A model generated the notes under the pieces. The model did no database searches and was not told where the DNA came from. It saw only the letters and a list, made by a program, of their open reading frames with translations. Position numbers and translations under genes: made by a program. This document shows positions 1 to 32,800 of a stretch of 64,000 nucleotides of DNA, one piece after another. This stretch comes from Stichopus chloronotus. Taxonomy: Eukaryota > Echinodermata > Holothuroidea > Aspidochirotida > Stichopodidae. Numbering within the stretch: position 1 is the stretch's first letter; every line of letters begins with the position of its first letter. Location of the stretch: NCBI GenBank assembly GCA_021234535.1, contig CM037838.1, forward strand, positions 10,747,929 through 10,811,928, given 5' to 3'.

Positions 1-3000
1 CCATCATGACCATCATCCTCTTCTGCATGCAGCATAGCCTTCTAGACTACATGTACATAGTCAAGCGGTGATAGTGGGAGCCATGTAACAGCTATGGTCA
101 TATTGCAGGGCAAACGGGCCGGTAAAGGTAGCAAACATTCACTTCTCTGTTTCAAGGATCTGATTTATGCTCAACAGTGCAACTGACTGCTCAAGTTACA
201 GAACCATTGAGGTACAAGTATCAGGTACAAATTGTGCAAATGAAGTACAACCACATGTGAATACATGCAAACTGCTAGAACAAGTTTAGAGTTTCACTTG
301 ACCCTGTAGTTCATATCTATGGTCAACACTTACAGACGCATTTCGCACATCCTACAGTAAATCTTCCAAAAACATGCACCGGCTAGTCCATTCAGTTGAT
401 GCCATGTATGGCACCAATGGAACAAGGCCAACAATGGAACAACCCGAAGGCAATACAAATTTAACTATCCCAGGCCACATGAATCCCATGTCAGGGAAAA
501 AGGTAGTGCTAAAATTTTGTGTAGCAGTTTTGGAGATTTTTGAGGTCCCTGGAAAAATGATGAGAACACAACTGTATGAATGCAGGCAAATACATGCTAC
601 GCATATTTTTATTTGCATGGCAATTTGGCCTGTACAGTATGTGGTGCAGATTGTGTTGTGATACTGAATATTCATCACATGTGGGTTTTTCATGCCCTCT
701 GATCTCAACCATTACATTTACCAAATAACAAAATTGAAAGAAGAAACCTAACATCAGGCAATCTATCAACTGAAATGAAGTTAGAAGAATTTCGGGGCCT
801 GGTTGTTCCTTTCAAGCAGTATCATCTATCATTCTCAACAAATAACTGGCCCAAGTAAACAAACCAGTGCAGCGACAAGGATAAGACGGACTGAATTGTG
901 CATTTGAACAGAATACGATGCAAACCAAATTCAAAAGCCAGGATAGATCAATGTGCATCGACTATGAAAGTTTTGTTGGAAAGTACACAGGTCTTATTTG
1001 AAAAGCTGGAATTACACCATTCACAAATACACCAAATACACAATAAAAAAGAAAAAAAAAAAGGCAGCACAGCTGCAGTTAACAACAGGATATTCACAGT
1101 AACAGTATACTGCATGTATGAATACCAAAAGAATGTGGGAGTCAAGACTTGGGAAAGTGTGCATGCCTTGCATATTGGGTATAGCCACCAATACATAACA
1201 TGTATCATCCATACCCCTGCACATGAGGGATGTTTCCTGTCACCGTCTGCAAGGATCGGCGCAGAGATGAAGAGGAGCACACATTCTCTTAGATGATACT
1301 TTTTGGTTCACCATCTGGTCTCGAACTCGGTGTTCCACTCTGAAGGAAGTTTCCCGAACGACTGTAAATTTTTACCATTTCAGGAAATGTTTCGGGAAAT
1401 AAATTTTTCTCACTCTGCCTGCACTATCAGTTAGATCGTCTCTATTTCAGGAAATAGAATGGGGATTCCGGGAAATTTTGAGACAAGTTTCAGGAAGATG
1501 ATGATGGAGTTGTGGAAACAACACTTCAACTACTGTGGCTGGAAACAAAAGCCGTAGGTGGCTTTCAGTAAACTTACTTTTACCTGTCTATCCTTGTTTT
1601 CCATTGACTTTACGAAATAGACTTTTGTCTTCACCCTTGGTTACAGCTGTCACTGTCATCTACAATTTGATTGCCATAGGTTTAATACACACTCACACAC
1701 CTGACCTATGGCAATAACTTCCTTAAAGCGCTGGTCCTAACAGAACAATATCAGATTCATTTCAGATCTGATATCTGTAAATTTCAGCTGAAATTTTCTC
1801 CAAACTTAGTCAAAAAGAGCAAAAGAAATGGCAATCTTATGTAATCATATGTGGAGTGGCTGACAAATATGATGACACAATAGAATGGTGATGTCATATC
1901 AAAGGATGGCTTTTATCAAAAAGGAATGAAAAACATTGCAACAATTTTTTTAAAAAAACCTTTTTGTAGAGTTGAATTTTAGATTTGAGCAGATTTGGAC
2001 ATTCTGTAGGGAGACAACCAGGGTCAGATATCGTGAATAGTGACCAACATTACGGAAAATACTGAAAAGAATACTGCCATTATTTTTCTATAATTTGGAT
2101 CCAGTATATCACTGCATGACTCTGACTAACAGTCTAACTTTCAAGCAAGCCTTAACATTAGTCAGTTAAGTACAGTACATACTGTATGATAGATAGCTCA
2201 ACAAATAAACATCTTAATACATTCTGTACGTTACAACTACTTCCTCTTTCCTTCAGGCCCCAAAATTTTTCGTCAGGTGAAAGCTACTTCCCAACCCAAC
2301 TGCACCCAAGGACACAATACTGTCCAAGTAACATGCTTGAGTTCAAGAGTCACGCAGTACTTTAAAACAAGATAGTTCTCTGCTGCCTGCTGGAATAAAA
2401 TTTTCAAGACATCTCACAAGTTTTTAGACAGAAATTGAAGATGAAATAGCTGAGCTGTAAAACAAATGATATGATATCGACTTGAATGAGCCCAGTCTCT
2501 TGGCAAGAGAGACTTAGCTTCAGTAAGAACAGAAGAACAGCGTATAGACACTTGCAATATACCACTGATGGACTACATTATCAACGTGAATAGTGGGAGA
2601 TAACAGTTATGTGGTGTACAAAAAAAACTCACTAATATGAAACTCTCTCTCTATGACAGAGAAAAATATGAAAATTACAAAGGCCGGAGTTAAAGGAAAA
2701 AAGAGCGTTTAGAATACACCAACATGGCATACAAAAGAAAATAGCTTAAATCATTGTTAAACCATTCCGTCTAATCAGTAAACATCTACCAAAGCTTCAT
2801 CTCCTCAAAACATTTTGCATGTGATGAGTAATGGAAGATGCATCATTTGAATTTTGAAAAGTTTGGGTGAACAAATTAGTTTTGAGCAACAAATAATTGA
2901 ATTTCTATCTGTGAGAAGCTTATTTCTTGAAAAGAAGAGTACTGTCCTTCCTTGTTTTGAATAATCTATCGTTCCACGTCCTCAAATATTGGTTTTAAAA

Positions 3001-3589
3001 ATATGGATGTTTTCTCTAAAACAAACGCCCTATTCCCCTTTAATGGAAAGTCTGATATTACACGAACTCTACGATTTATGATGTGTATGCTGAAAGACAG
3101 TAAAAAATCATTTTTCATGATGCATAAAACTGACATTTTTAAAGTCTGTATTTTGAACTTTTGTACTGAACTCGTTTTTTTCAAACGCATCCTGTCTTTT
3201 GCTACAAATTTTGTGGAAACTATACCTGCCCCCCCCCTTTCTTCACTGCTGTGTAACAAAGCAATTCCTTTAACAGGGTTTGATTTCAGTATCAGGTCTT
3301 CCCTGAGGGTATCTCATGATTTCCTGCCCACAGGAAGGGGTGTCAAAAAGGAAGTTTAAGATTCCATTCAATGAACCTTTCCAACAAACCCCTAAGCAGA
3401 CCTTTCAGACTTTTGAGGTACCATAATTATGCATTTTTTTTTTGTTATGAAAATTCGCATATTCATGGCTGAAGTAATTTTATATTTTGTAACAAACAAA
3501 CAAACAAAAAAAAAAAATGCAGAGAGACAGGAACAGGAAAGCATTGATCGATTAATATTCGAAGATTGCCCATAGCAGAAAGAAGGTTG
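1..3589. other. ALAD 3' flank / probable 3' UTR and downstream DNA
   Basis: No coding exon recognised on either strand. The only clear feature is one MITE copy at 2690-3043. Open frames at 374-661, 898-1296 and 3003-3359 have no recognisable protein signature; the last partly lies in the MITE. No ALAD poly(A) site could be chosen with confidence. Confidence 0.6.
2690..3043 (+). mobile_element. MITE copy 1
   Basis: A 354-bp element running from TTAAAGGAAAAAAGAGCGTTT to a right end ACGCCCTATTCCCCTTTAA. The interior matches copies 2 and 3, for example the shared ATCTACCAAAGCTTCATC and GGAAGATGCATCATTTGAAT. No coding capacity, so it is a non-autonomous DNA transposon. It lies downstream of ALAD. 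Confidence 0.85.
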
Positions 3590-22336
<18,747 letters not shown>

Positions 22337-22454
22337 TGCTTTCGTGTACCCTTGCGTGACTTACCGACGTTCGTGGAACTGATACCTACTTTGACTAAGA
22401 AGTTGTAACTATATTGAACGCCAAATGGAGCCAAAACATTTGTAGATCGAAGAC

Positions 22455-22806
22455 TTAAAGGGAAATAGGGCGTTTAGAATACACCAACATATACTAAAGA
22501 AAATAGCGGTAATCATTGTTAAACCATTCAAGTCTCATCAATAAACATCTACCAAAGCTTCATCTCCTCACAACATTATGCATGAGATGAGGAATGGAAG
22601 ATGCATCATTTGAATTTTGAAAAGTTTGGGTGAACAAATTAGTGATGAGCAACAAATAACTGAATTTCTGTCTGTGAGGAGCTTATTTCTTGAAAAGAAG
22701 GCTTCAGTCCTCCCTTATTTTGAATAATCTGTCATTCTGCATCCACAAACATGGCTTTCAAAAATATGGATGTCTTCTCTAAAACAAACGCCCTATTTCC
22801 CTTTAA
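22455..22806 (+). mobile_element. MITE copy 3, immediately upstream of ALAD
   Basis: The best-preserved copy (352 bp). The left end TTAAAGGGAAATAGGGCGTTT and right end AAACGCCCTATTTCCCTTTAA are perfect inverted repeats of 21 bp. Both ends start or stop in TTAA, consistent with TTAA target duplication as in piggyBac-type elements, though the family is not proven. It begins 119 bp upstream of the ALAD start codon and so lies in the promoter or 5' UTR region. Confidence 0.9.
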
Positions 22807-25299
22807 TCTTGAAGGGGGAGTGAGGGATTTCATAAAATGGGGATGGTTCACACCAATCGCACGGCAAACTAGATGTGTGGTTGCAAAATCGCAACCACCT
22901 GGCTATGAGGTTACAGTTGTGAGACAGGGTCGGGAATGGTGCACTTATTGTACTGTCCATGACGTCGTGGAGAGACACGCTTCTCATTTTCAAGAGGTAC
23001 TGTAGTTCTTTCGTTCAGAGTTTTTTTATTCACATTTAGTGGTTTGCCTATTGTATTGAGCAAATCAAATAAACAGAAATGAGTCTTGTTGGTGAATTTA
23101 GGTTGGGATATATGACTTAACAAGGCAAGAGATTTTTTTTCCTTTCATTTTGGCAGCTATGTATTTATTGTTTTGCAAATGAGTACTTGAGTAAGTCAAA
23201 CTCCCAACTTGAAGGGTATACTGTTCATGCCAGTACAATAATCGTTGCTTCCGTGAATCACATATATACCTCTGTGTATGGTGGCTGTCCCTCTGGAGGG
23301 ACTACAGACTTTCTGCGTATGTACAATACACATTTCTACAATACCACGCTACGGCGCCACAGTTTACAGTCGTACTTTTTATCAGGTAACTGGGACGATT
23401 CGAAATGATCCCCTGGCTAAGGAATTAAGAGAAATCACGGACAGTATGTGGTTCCGATTTTCGTAACTCAGGCTTTGAACTTTTGTCTGTACTATTAATC
23501 TTGCCACATTGAGGTGTAAAAGATATGTGATTGAATCCTGGTAGTGTTAATTTACTATAGAACATTCAGAGCCGCCACGTAGGCAATCGCTGGTATCATG
23601 CATTTGTGGGCTTCGAAGGTTTCGTAGTTGTAAGCAACTTGAACTTTCAAACGGGAAGTAAAACACAATTCGACAATATCTTGAGCGTACTTCTTCCAAA
23701 TGTCGCAATCAAATCTCTTTAATTCCTAACCAAAAATGAACTTAAAAATTTCTCTTAAAGTTACACAGGGGGTTCTATTCTGCTTCAGTCATTGTTCTTA
23801 TCAATCAGATCATAGATGCTCATAGTGCACGTTTTTGGTGTTATCAAACACATCAGCATGATGAAACTTTTTTTCACAAGCCTGCTTTCTCTTACTTTGA
23901 TTATAAAACGTTTCCAAATAAGATCAGCACCTGCAGTCACGGTATAGCACTTTGTACTCTCTAACAGTTGCTTATCTGCGATTCAGCTCACATACACCTT
24001 ATATGGTTCAAGTAAACGATCCCCAAATATGACTATGTGAGACTAACGTGGTTGTTTTCATCTTTAGCTTTCCCTGAGATTGCGGTGAAAATGCTAACGA
24101 CAGGCGAAATTATACATCATTCTACTCTCGCGAACACAGTTGGAAATTTTAACCAGGCATGCGTGTTGGCAGTGCACTCTGGGTGTATTACACTTGGAGG
24201 TCTATGAAGGTGCTATTAAAATGACAGATAATAAAAAAAGAAAGAAAAGAAAGAAAAAAGTAATAAAATACGACTTTTTTCAATTTTTTAAGATCTTTTA
24301 TTTTTCTTTTAGTTTCTTTTCTTCCAATTTTTGCTTCCCTTTTTAGACTTTTACTTTTCTTGCTCTTTTCTTTTCGCCCCCAGTAGAAACGAATGCAAAA
24401 GAAAATACAAAATAAGGTAGGCAAGAAAATGGTGCAGGAGAAGAAGAAAGACAAATAATAATGACAAATAAATAAATTAGAACATGCTGAAATGTAGATA
24501 TTCAAGTGTACATAAATTATTTGCGTGTACAATTGTTTTCACTTTCATCATCCATTACACACCAGGTAAATTCAGCTACATCATTTCTACGATTTGTATT
24601 TCTTTGAGGTGTTTAAAGGGGTGATAACCTCCATACATTCTTCATTCTAAGCTTCCTTTAGACATTCTCCAGGCTTTCAATTGGTATTAAGTGTCCAATT
24701 GTTCATCGTTTTATGAGGAAAGACTGACATAAATAGTATTTGAACATCACCGTATCTACAAGTTAAAGACACAGGCAAACTTCAAATTTCTGTTACATCG
24801 GCTTCTTTTTTTTTTTTTTTCTAAACCTAGCACTTTTGAATATGCAGTAAATGGTTATGTGCCGACTTCAAAGCCTCGACCATCACTCCACCATAAAAGC
24901 AGTCAGAAGCCACGAGAAGCTTTCTGTTATGAAATCCAGACAGATGCGAGGAAGACTTTTCATTGCTTATCGTTTATCTTGATGGTGACGTATAAAGTGC
25001 AGCGCCACTGCGTATTAAGAATTAAACAACAAATTCTTATTACGAAACTGAATAAACAATAGGCATATGTTAACAGTGATATGTAAGACCGTTGTTAGGT
25101 AGGCAGCAATTACTGTCTTACTCTGTAACCGATTACAAAAGTGTAACGCAGGAGGGACATGAAAGGAATAGACATGTACAGTTGCAATTAAGGCTTATGA
25201 TGCGGGCATGGGTGATATATGGATTCAGCGCACAGGTGTGTAGTAGGTGATGGGGTAGAGGGGAAGGGGTTGTGGATTCAATCAAACACAGTGTTTAGA

Positions 25300-25890
25300 T
25301 AAGCTGTGGACTGTGACAACTACAACGTGTGGTGTGGTTGGGGTGTGAACCCTGTCAACTACAATATGTGGTGTGGATGGGGAAGATTCAGCCAACCACA
25401 ATGTGTGGTGCGGGTCAGTGAGGTGTGGACTCTGGCAACTGCAGTATGTGGTGTGGATGGAGAGAGGATTCAGTCAACGCCAATGTGTAGTGTGAGTGAG
25501 GTATGAACTTACCAACTACCATGTGTGTTGTAGGTGGGGTGTTGATTTAATCAACTACAATGGGTAGCGTGGGTGATCTGTGGACTCAGCAACACAAGTG
25601 GTGCGGTTGGGGTGTGAACTCAGTCAACTACAATTTGTGGTGTGTATTGGGGATATTCAATCAACCACAATACGTGGGGTGGTCCATGTGCATAGATGAA
25701 ACGTGGACTCAGTCAACTTCGATATGTGGTGTGGATGGTGTCAGAATTCAGTCAACGCCAATGTACATATATAGTGTGGGTGAGGTGTAGACTTATTAAC
25801 AACTATCAAGTGTGTTGTGGGGTGGGGTGTTGATTCAGTCAACTACCATGAGTGGTACAGATGAGGTAGGGATTCTCTTAACTTCAATGT
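25300..25890 (+). repeat. Degenerate minisatellite, GTGTGG...TCAACTACAAT type
   Basis: Repeated blocks of the form GTGTGGACTCAGTCAACTACAA / TATGTGGTGTGGATGG recur about every 45-65 bp. Units are heterogeneous; open frames through it are a by-product. Confidence 0.8.
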
Positions 25891-27026
25891 TTTGAAAGAA
25901 ACTGCCTGGACAGGTTGATAAGCTTGTTAGCTTTCGTTGGCAACCTTTAAATAAATCGAAATACAATAACTTACTGATTTTCGAAACTTTAACAATTTTA
26001 AAATAGCGTTTTTCATTCTGCCTTACTGTTCTTCCATGAAATATCAGAACAAGTTCAACCCTGTAATGACGGCGAGGTACTTAAGCCTGTTCATACACAC
26101 TCACTGGGGTAGACTGATAATAAGTGACAACGAGAATGACAGTGACAACGAGAATAACTATATGAGAAAGACAACGCTTCAGCGATGCAGTATTACAACC
26201 AGACGGTAGCAACACTTCGATCAAAGTCGCAGAGAAAGTTAGCCAAGTGCAAAATTTGCGAGACACGAAAGTTGGCAGAATGTTGGATGTAAAAAGTTCA
26301 GGCGATAGAACTTTGTGGTAGAACTCTGAGTGGATAAGGAGTGCATAGGACGAGAATCCAAATGTCTGTGTCATTTGCCAAATACATTGTACATTATGAT
26401 TAAAAATGAGAAACAAAATGGCGATTGCATGTAGAAACCCTTGGGTGGAAGGGAACGAAAAAAAAAAGAAAGAAAGAAGAATGGAAAGTATTACCGTAGA
26501 TCAACACGAAGCTTTACAACTTGAAAGTATAGATAAAAATGACAGAGGTGTGGAAAGAAAAATAATAGCGACTGATGGGTAACATGAAGACAAAAAATAC
26601 AAGAGAATAAAGGAGAAGAAAATGTTCCAGAATAAACTGTGAGGGAAACAGCAATGTCTCATCGCCTCAGATGGTTTAAATTATCACAACCACTTACTTC
26701 TAGTCTCCACCACAGCCTGTCTAAGACTCCTCAACATGTACAATCAAAACAATGGGTCCCTGTATACATGTTGTGTAGGCCTTATGCGAGCTTATACGAA
26801 CTTTTGCTGTCAATCAAAGTGCAGACCCATTTGAGAATGGTGCTTACCCTAAGGCAAAATTTAAACTTGATGAGTGACTGCCTCTAAGTATTCAAAAAAA
26901 AGTAGCAGTGCACAAAAGTAATTAGCAATTAATTATAGAGAGCATGAAGCGTTAGATATACTATATGAAGTATGACGCAGCTTAAAATATTACGCTTTTT
27001 TGTGTGTGTACAACTGAGTGAGAGAT

Positions 27027-27420
27027 TAAAAAAAGGATGGTCTAGCCACAAATTTAGCTTGATATTTTAAGAATAAGTTAATCTAACCATTCCGGTGAGA
27101 CTTCCATTCAGTCTCCATGCGTGGTTCTCGAGATATTATCAGTTGAAGTTATCTCCTTTGCTATACCAACTGTTAACTTGAAGCAAGAAGGAGTGACATC
27201 ATATCCTCACATTGCTGAAGAGTCTCTTGTTTCCAGGGGTCTGAGGTTTTTTAAAAACCTCATACCTCTCATGCATTCACATTATGCGATAGCACTAGAT
27301 ATTGAAGTATATAACATTTGATGTAAACTTTGGAGAAAAAAATAAAATGCTTCATCAATGTGGGGAGATGACATCACTCTTGCTTCCTTCAAGATAACTT
27401 TCGGTATCAAATGTCATTAC
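27027..27420 (+). mobile_element. Foldback/MITE element, partial copy B
   Basis: Begins AAAAAAAGGATGGTCTAGCC and runs through ACTTCCATTCAGTCTCCATG and CATCACTCTTGCTTCCTTCA. The right end is missing relative to copies A and C. Lies between ALAD and the lipase gene. Confidence 0.65.
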
Positions 27421-27490
27421 AATGACGTCTACATGCTCCCATAATTTTCTTTCGAACGAGGACAGATGAGTCTCTAGAGCACTGCAGAGA

Positions 27491-27569
27491 GTCTGGTTAG
27501 TCTGCATGGTTAGTCTGGTTAGTCTGCATGGTTAGTCTGGTTAGTCTGCATGGTTAGTCTGGTTAGTCT
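27491..27569 (+). repeat. 22-bp tandem repeat
   Basis: About 3.5 near-perfect units of GTCTGGTTAGTCTGCATGGT TA. Confidence 0.9.
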
Positions 27570-28451
27570 CATGATAACAATGCAGGAAAGACTAAAGTTC
27601 AGTACTTGAAAAAGTTGAATTGATAGAGAAAAACGATGCTACTGATGATGAGAATAAAATGAAACTGTAAGAAAGAAAAACGGACTATGAGTTGTAACCG
27701 ATGGGAAGTTTATGGGTGCGGGGCTCTTATTTGGTGGGTGGTGACAGTTGATGCCTTGTTTCTCTTTAAGTGTTTCTTCTCTTGTTCTTGTTACGTTTTC
27801 TTATGTAATTACTTTTTTTTGTTTACTTTTCCTTGTTTATCGGAACTGTATTTTATCAAGCCGTTAGTAAAATGTTTTTGCACGGGGTTTCTTTTCACCT
27901 AATGCAAGCTTATACCATGTCTAAGTTAAGGCTATCCGCTATTTTATCATTACAAGGTTGTTCGAAGGATAGGCCTATGTGTGAAGTGATAATACAAATA
28001 GTCCCAAATGGAATATTTTAAATGAAAAAATTACAGCAAAAATAAAAGATTTATGTTAAATGATTAAAGCTGAAATCAAGGTTTGACTGAGAAAGTTCAC
28101 CTTAAGTTAATTTTTCTTTCTAAACTGATTGTTCACCGAAACATAGAGACGTTGGGGAGGTATTTGAAGGTAGAAGAAACGGTAATCATTGCGTTAATTA
28201 CTGTTGAATGAGAACTCGTAATGTTTGTCGGGTACAAAAAATAAACGTTCATGTACAAGACAAGACAGCCTCTTGTATACCATTATACCGAATTTGACTC
28301 GTTTCTCAAAATTGTCCACATGTTTTGAGATAATATTGATCATATTTGTTAGTCATAAGTCATTGTACGATTCCAGTGGGGAATTGTAGTGAAACAAATT
28401 GTGAAAATAAACCCTGATTTCCCCTTTAACCTACATGTTTGAAACAACTTC

Positions 28452-29016
28452 TTTAAAAGAATGGTCCAGCCACAAAAATAGCTTTGAAGTGTTGAAGAGT
28501 AAGTTAATCTGACCATTACAGTGAAACTTCCATTCAATTCCCATGTGTGGTTCCCGAGATATGAGCATGCTAATGTTGCCACGTTTGTTACTGACCGTTA
28601 ACTTGGAACAAGCAGGAGTGATGTCATATCCCCACAGAGAGTATTTTATGTTTTTCTTTAAAATATACACCAAATTTAATACTTCAATATATAGTGATAT
28701 CATAACGTGAATGAAGGAGGGGTATGAGAGTTTTTTTTACATTCACGTAACCAGTATGTAGGCTGACCACCTACTGATTTCAAGGTCAAAATAACAAATT
28801 TAAAAATGAAGAAAACAAAAGACTCTTTAGCAATGTGAAGAGATGATGTCACTCCTGTTTGCTTCAAGTTACCAGTAGGTAGCAAAGAGGGTAACTTCAA
28901 CTGATAAAATAGCGAAAACCATGCAAGGGAAGTGAGTGGAAATTGTACTATAAGGGTCAGATTTACTTACTCTTATACACATCAAAGCTAAATTTCTGGC
29001 AGGACTATCCTTTTAA
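28452..29016 (-). mobile_element. Foldback/MITE element, copy C (inverted relative to copy A)
   Basis: 565 bp, from TTTAAAAGAATGGTCCAGCC to GCAGGACTATCCTTTTAA. It matches copy A in reverse complement, for example ACGTAACCAGTATGTAGGCT against copy A's complement. The element ends about 150 bp before the E-box palindrome upstream of the lipase gene. Confidence 0.75.
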
Positions 29017-29163
29017 GATTTTGTTCTGAGAGCATGCATGACTCTGCATCTTTGCTATTGTTGCCTTTGTACTTTCATGATGATGTAATCCTAATTATCT
29101 TTTGATGACGGTGCCTTACCTAGGCGTCGGTTGTTTACTTAATTAATAAATGGTAACAAACGA

Positions 29164-29173
29164 GTCACGTGAC
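29164..29173. promoter_or_regulatory. CLEAR/E-box palindrome upstream of the lipase gene
   Basis: GTCACGTGAC, a perfect palindrome matching the extended E-box bound by MiT/TFE bHLH-Zip factors, 189 bp upstream of the start ATG. It is a motif match only, and the TSS is unknown. Confidence 0.35.
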
Positions 29174-29361
29174 CAACAGACGAGATCCTCCTATGTAACA
29201 TCTGGCATGTTCCTCAGCCATGGTTACAGTCGATTTAACTTGAAGTCGTGGCAGAATAGTCACCATTTCGTTAGTTTCCTTCGTCAAGTCGACTCGAGCG
29301 AAGTCAAGTTATAGAAGATTGAAGAAGATACATAGTAGGCCATAGAGAAGAAGACATCAAA

Positions 29362-29398
29362 ATGATTGCATTCATATTCATGGCCATTGTTGCCTCAG
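29362..29398 (+). CDS. Lipase-family gene exon 1 (signal peptide)
   Basis: ATG in CAAAATGATT (A at -3). Encodes [12 protein letters not shown] and the first base of Ala13; donor CTCAG|GTAGGA. Confidence 0.8.
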
Positions 29399-29797
29399 GT
29401 AGGATAAAAACTATAATTTGATACTGTAAAACAATTGATAATTAAGTGAACTATAACTTAATTCTTTTATAGTTGATTTGCATTAAAACCAACAATCATA
29501 AAGTGTGATGTTTAAAACAATTTATTCACAATTGTAACCTTGAAACTGCAGTAGACATTAAAGCTATCATGTAGCTGTGACATTCTTCATAGAGAGATTT
29601 GATTTTTGACGGATATGAAAGGTGCCCTCTAATTCTGTGGACGTTTATTAAGAAAACGTCAGACAACGCTGTCTTATTTCAGGGGGCGAATCCGAAAGAT
29701 TTTTCTTTTTTCTTTGCGGATGCACAAGATTCACGCACTGTAGGAGAATCCTTTCCATAGTGTCCTCAATACCTTGTCCCAGTTTCTACGAAAAGGA

Positions 29798-29869
<72 letters not shown>

Positions 29870-32800
29870 GTTAGAAAAATGAATCATTAAAATCTTCCAT
29901 GCAATAAGATATTAAAACTGGTTAAGAGGTAAAAAGGCAAGTGAACATACAAACTTGACGTTTCGAAAAGGTATACTTTTCTTGTTCACGTATAAAAGCA
30001 GACTGAATCCAAAAATATATGCGACCAAATGATTTAAAGAAAGGTATAAAAGCTATTAAGAGTTCAAAAGTCATGGGTGACTTCTTTAACATTCAGGCCT
30101 ACTGGAGCAAACTTATTCAAGCTATAAATCCACTTAAGCTCAACTTCTTCCCAACCTTCTTGGTTTTGTTCACTAGCTTTTCAATTCCTATGAGCTCAAA
30201 ATTCTTACAAGACTGAAAATGTTTACCAAGGGGTGTATTGGCTTTACGCATTTCTTGTCTATGCCCAAGATGTCTAATCCTCAGCTCCCCTCCTGTTTCT
30301 CCTACATACTGTTTCATACAATCCAAACAATTAACAAGATAAACCTACCCCACAGTATCGCAGGTGATGTCATCAAATAACTTAAACTTTTGACCTGTAG
30401 AGTGACTCGAGATCTGTACAAAAATGGTTTCCTTTAAAACACTGCACTTAACACATCGTTTAGAATGAGTCTTGAAACACCCTTTATTTTTCCTGTTGAA
30501 ACTCTGTGAAAGCTTAGCCTTAACGAGTAGGGACTTTAAATTAGGAGGCTGTCTGTAAACTACAGCAGGGGGGCGATGAAAATTGTCCTTAAAAGTAGAA
30601 GACATTTGCATAATATAGCTTATGGCCAGGCACTCAGAAGTAAATCCATTTGTTCCGAAGAAGAAGACTTGTATAGGAACCTTACCAATCTACATAACAA
30701 CCTTAGCGAACTTGGGTACCCCATCTCCAAGGTCCGGGAAAAAATTTAATTTGCTAACAAAGTGTCTCGCAACGATTTGCTTTATCCGGATTCTGCGACC
30801 AAAAAGCAGAGACGCTTCCTGTACCCTTTATTTTAACTACAGTGGCGTCATGCTTGAATGTCTTCTGCAGGCACCCCTTCCGTGACAAAATTTTAGCAAC
30901 CCCTGGCCGGTTTTCTTTTATATATATAGTTGCATATCACCTGACGTTCAATGTTCATAAGTTGGTCGGTCCTCGTACGTTTTCACTAAGAAGTCCAATA
31001 AAATAAAAATGGAATTATAAATCTGTACCGCATGATTGTTCTTTCTCTTTCTTTTATACGATCATGCAGCCACTGGAGCGTCCAAAGATTACGGTGAGTT
31101 TTCATTGGATGATAGCTTGGACTGCCACAGGTTGAGCTTTCCGCCAATGACTGCAGAAGAGATTGACACGAAATTCTACATGTACACAACAGAAAATTCT
31201 GAAAACCCCGTGGAATTCTCTCAAGTTGGTACACACTATTTTGTTTTTAAGTTTAAGAAACAAAATTTCCTAAATCTAAGCTACTAATTGGAACAAATTG
31301 TTTTCAAGAAATTCTTGTTCTCAAACCCTTGGTTGGCTTTACCCTGTAAAACAAACAACTTCCGTCAGATTGCCTTATTTTCCTCAAATTACCAATGTAT
31401 AGTCTTCAATATATTAAGCATCTTCACGCTATTCTATAATTAATACTTTCATCAAGGATACGGAGTTTTTGGAGCTTAAAAATGCCGGGTTCGAAGTGAC
31501 ACGCAACACTTACTTCTTCACCCACGGTTACCAAAGCTATGCTAAGCATCCAAGCACCCTGGCGATTTACAGGAATTGGACCAACGTAAGTAATTTCGTG
31601 TCATACCGCAAACTACATTTGATACTAAGGTTAGACATTTAGCCGGTGCCAACTTTATCCAAAAGCAGGGGACCCGTAATGTGCGACAATTGAATCAAAC
31701 TATTTTGTTTGGAGAACTGACGTGCCTGGTAAACAAAACATTTTGTGTGTTGATTAATTTGATCCAATAAATATGCAATTAATTGATGGGTACATGCAGC
31801 TCAAGTTCACTCGGAATGTGTCATTTCCGGTCTTCTGAAGGCCTTGAAAACTAAGTCAGATATAGTCTTGTACGCTCGGCCCCAAACGATGGTGGCTCCT
31901 TTTAGATACCGTGTTTGTGCCGTCACTCAATCCACCCGACCCCCACTTCAATATTTTTCAGCTCCCGGCAGTGTCTTTTTTTTCTGTGTGTGAAAACTGC
32001 ATCCCTCCTTTGTAACATTATAGATTTGCTCTTTACAAGGTACCGTATTCTTCCTGTCTGTGGCGCCGTGGTGCTCCAACTGAGTTGAAAAAAAGTCGGT
32101 CGCAATTTTAGACCGTTACATCCACTAAAGATATATCCTCACCTACGGCCCCAATTTTTCAAGATCTAATGAAGTTTTAAGAAGAAGGAATTCTACCACT
32201 GATGAGACCTAGGAGTAATGGTAGACTCCTACAATGAGACAACCGATATGAGCATTATGCAAGTTAAAGCATAACAACGACTACAACTGCGTGACGTTTC
32301 GACGCAGTACAAACGTGAACTTACAGGTTCAAAAGCAACATATTAAAAAACCTACGGCTCTGTTTCACAACCACGCCCACTTAACTTCCTCTTTCACTGT
32401 TTATTAATGAAAAAATTGCAGGTTAACGTTTTCCAAGTGCCATTCCTGTTATAAGCTCATGTACTGACAGCTGCCGACATCATTGAGCAGCTACTTTGCT
32501 TACGTGGGCGGTTCTACTTTCATCGTGAGTCAAACTTAAACTGCACCGTTTTTTAGTAACCTGGGGCAGCAATTGTTAATTGGGGTAAATCTTGAAGAGA
32601 ATTTGCTCAAGTCATTTATTATCACATCTGCTTTAAAAAAAAACAAAAGAAAAGAAAAATATGCCAAAATGATTAAACGAATTATGTCAAAATCAGAATG
32701 CGTCTCTCAGCAATCCATAGCGTTTCAATATTTATAAATGACGTGCACGTCTGCATCTGTCTCCATGGCTTAAAAATAATTTACCCATATATCCATACAT

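Larger units (their letters stand above)
22807..29163. other. Intergenic region between ALAD (minus) and the lipase gene (plus)
   Basis: No coding exon recognised. It holds a tandem array (25300-25890), a 22-bp repeat (27491-27569) and foldback copies B and C. A TGACGTC (CRE-like) site at 22960-22966 lies beyond the MITE upstream of ALAD, but single short motifs like this occur by chance. Confidence 0.6.

Noticed and set aside
898..1296. 132-codon plus-strand open frame
   Set aside because: No recognisable motif, no splice or promoter context, overlaps an equally long antisense frame.
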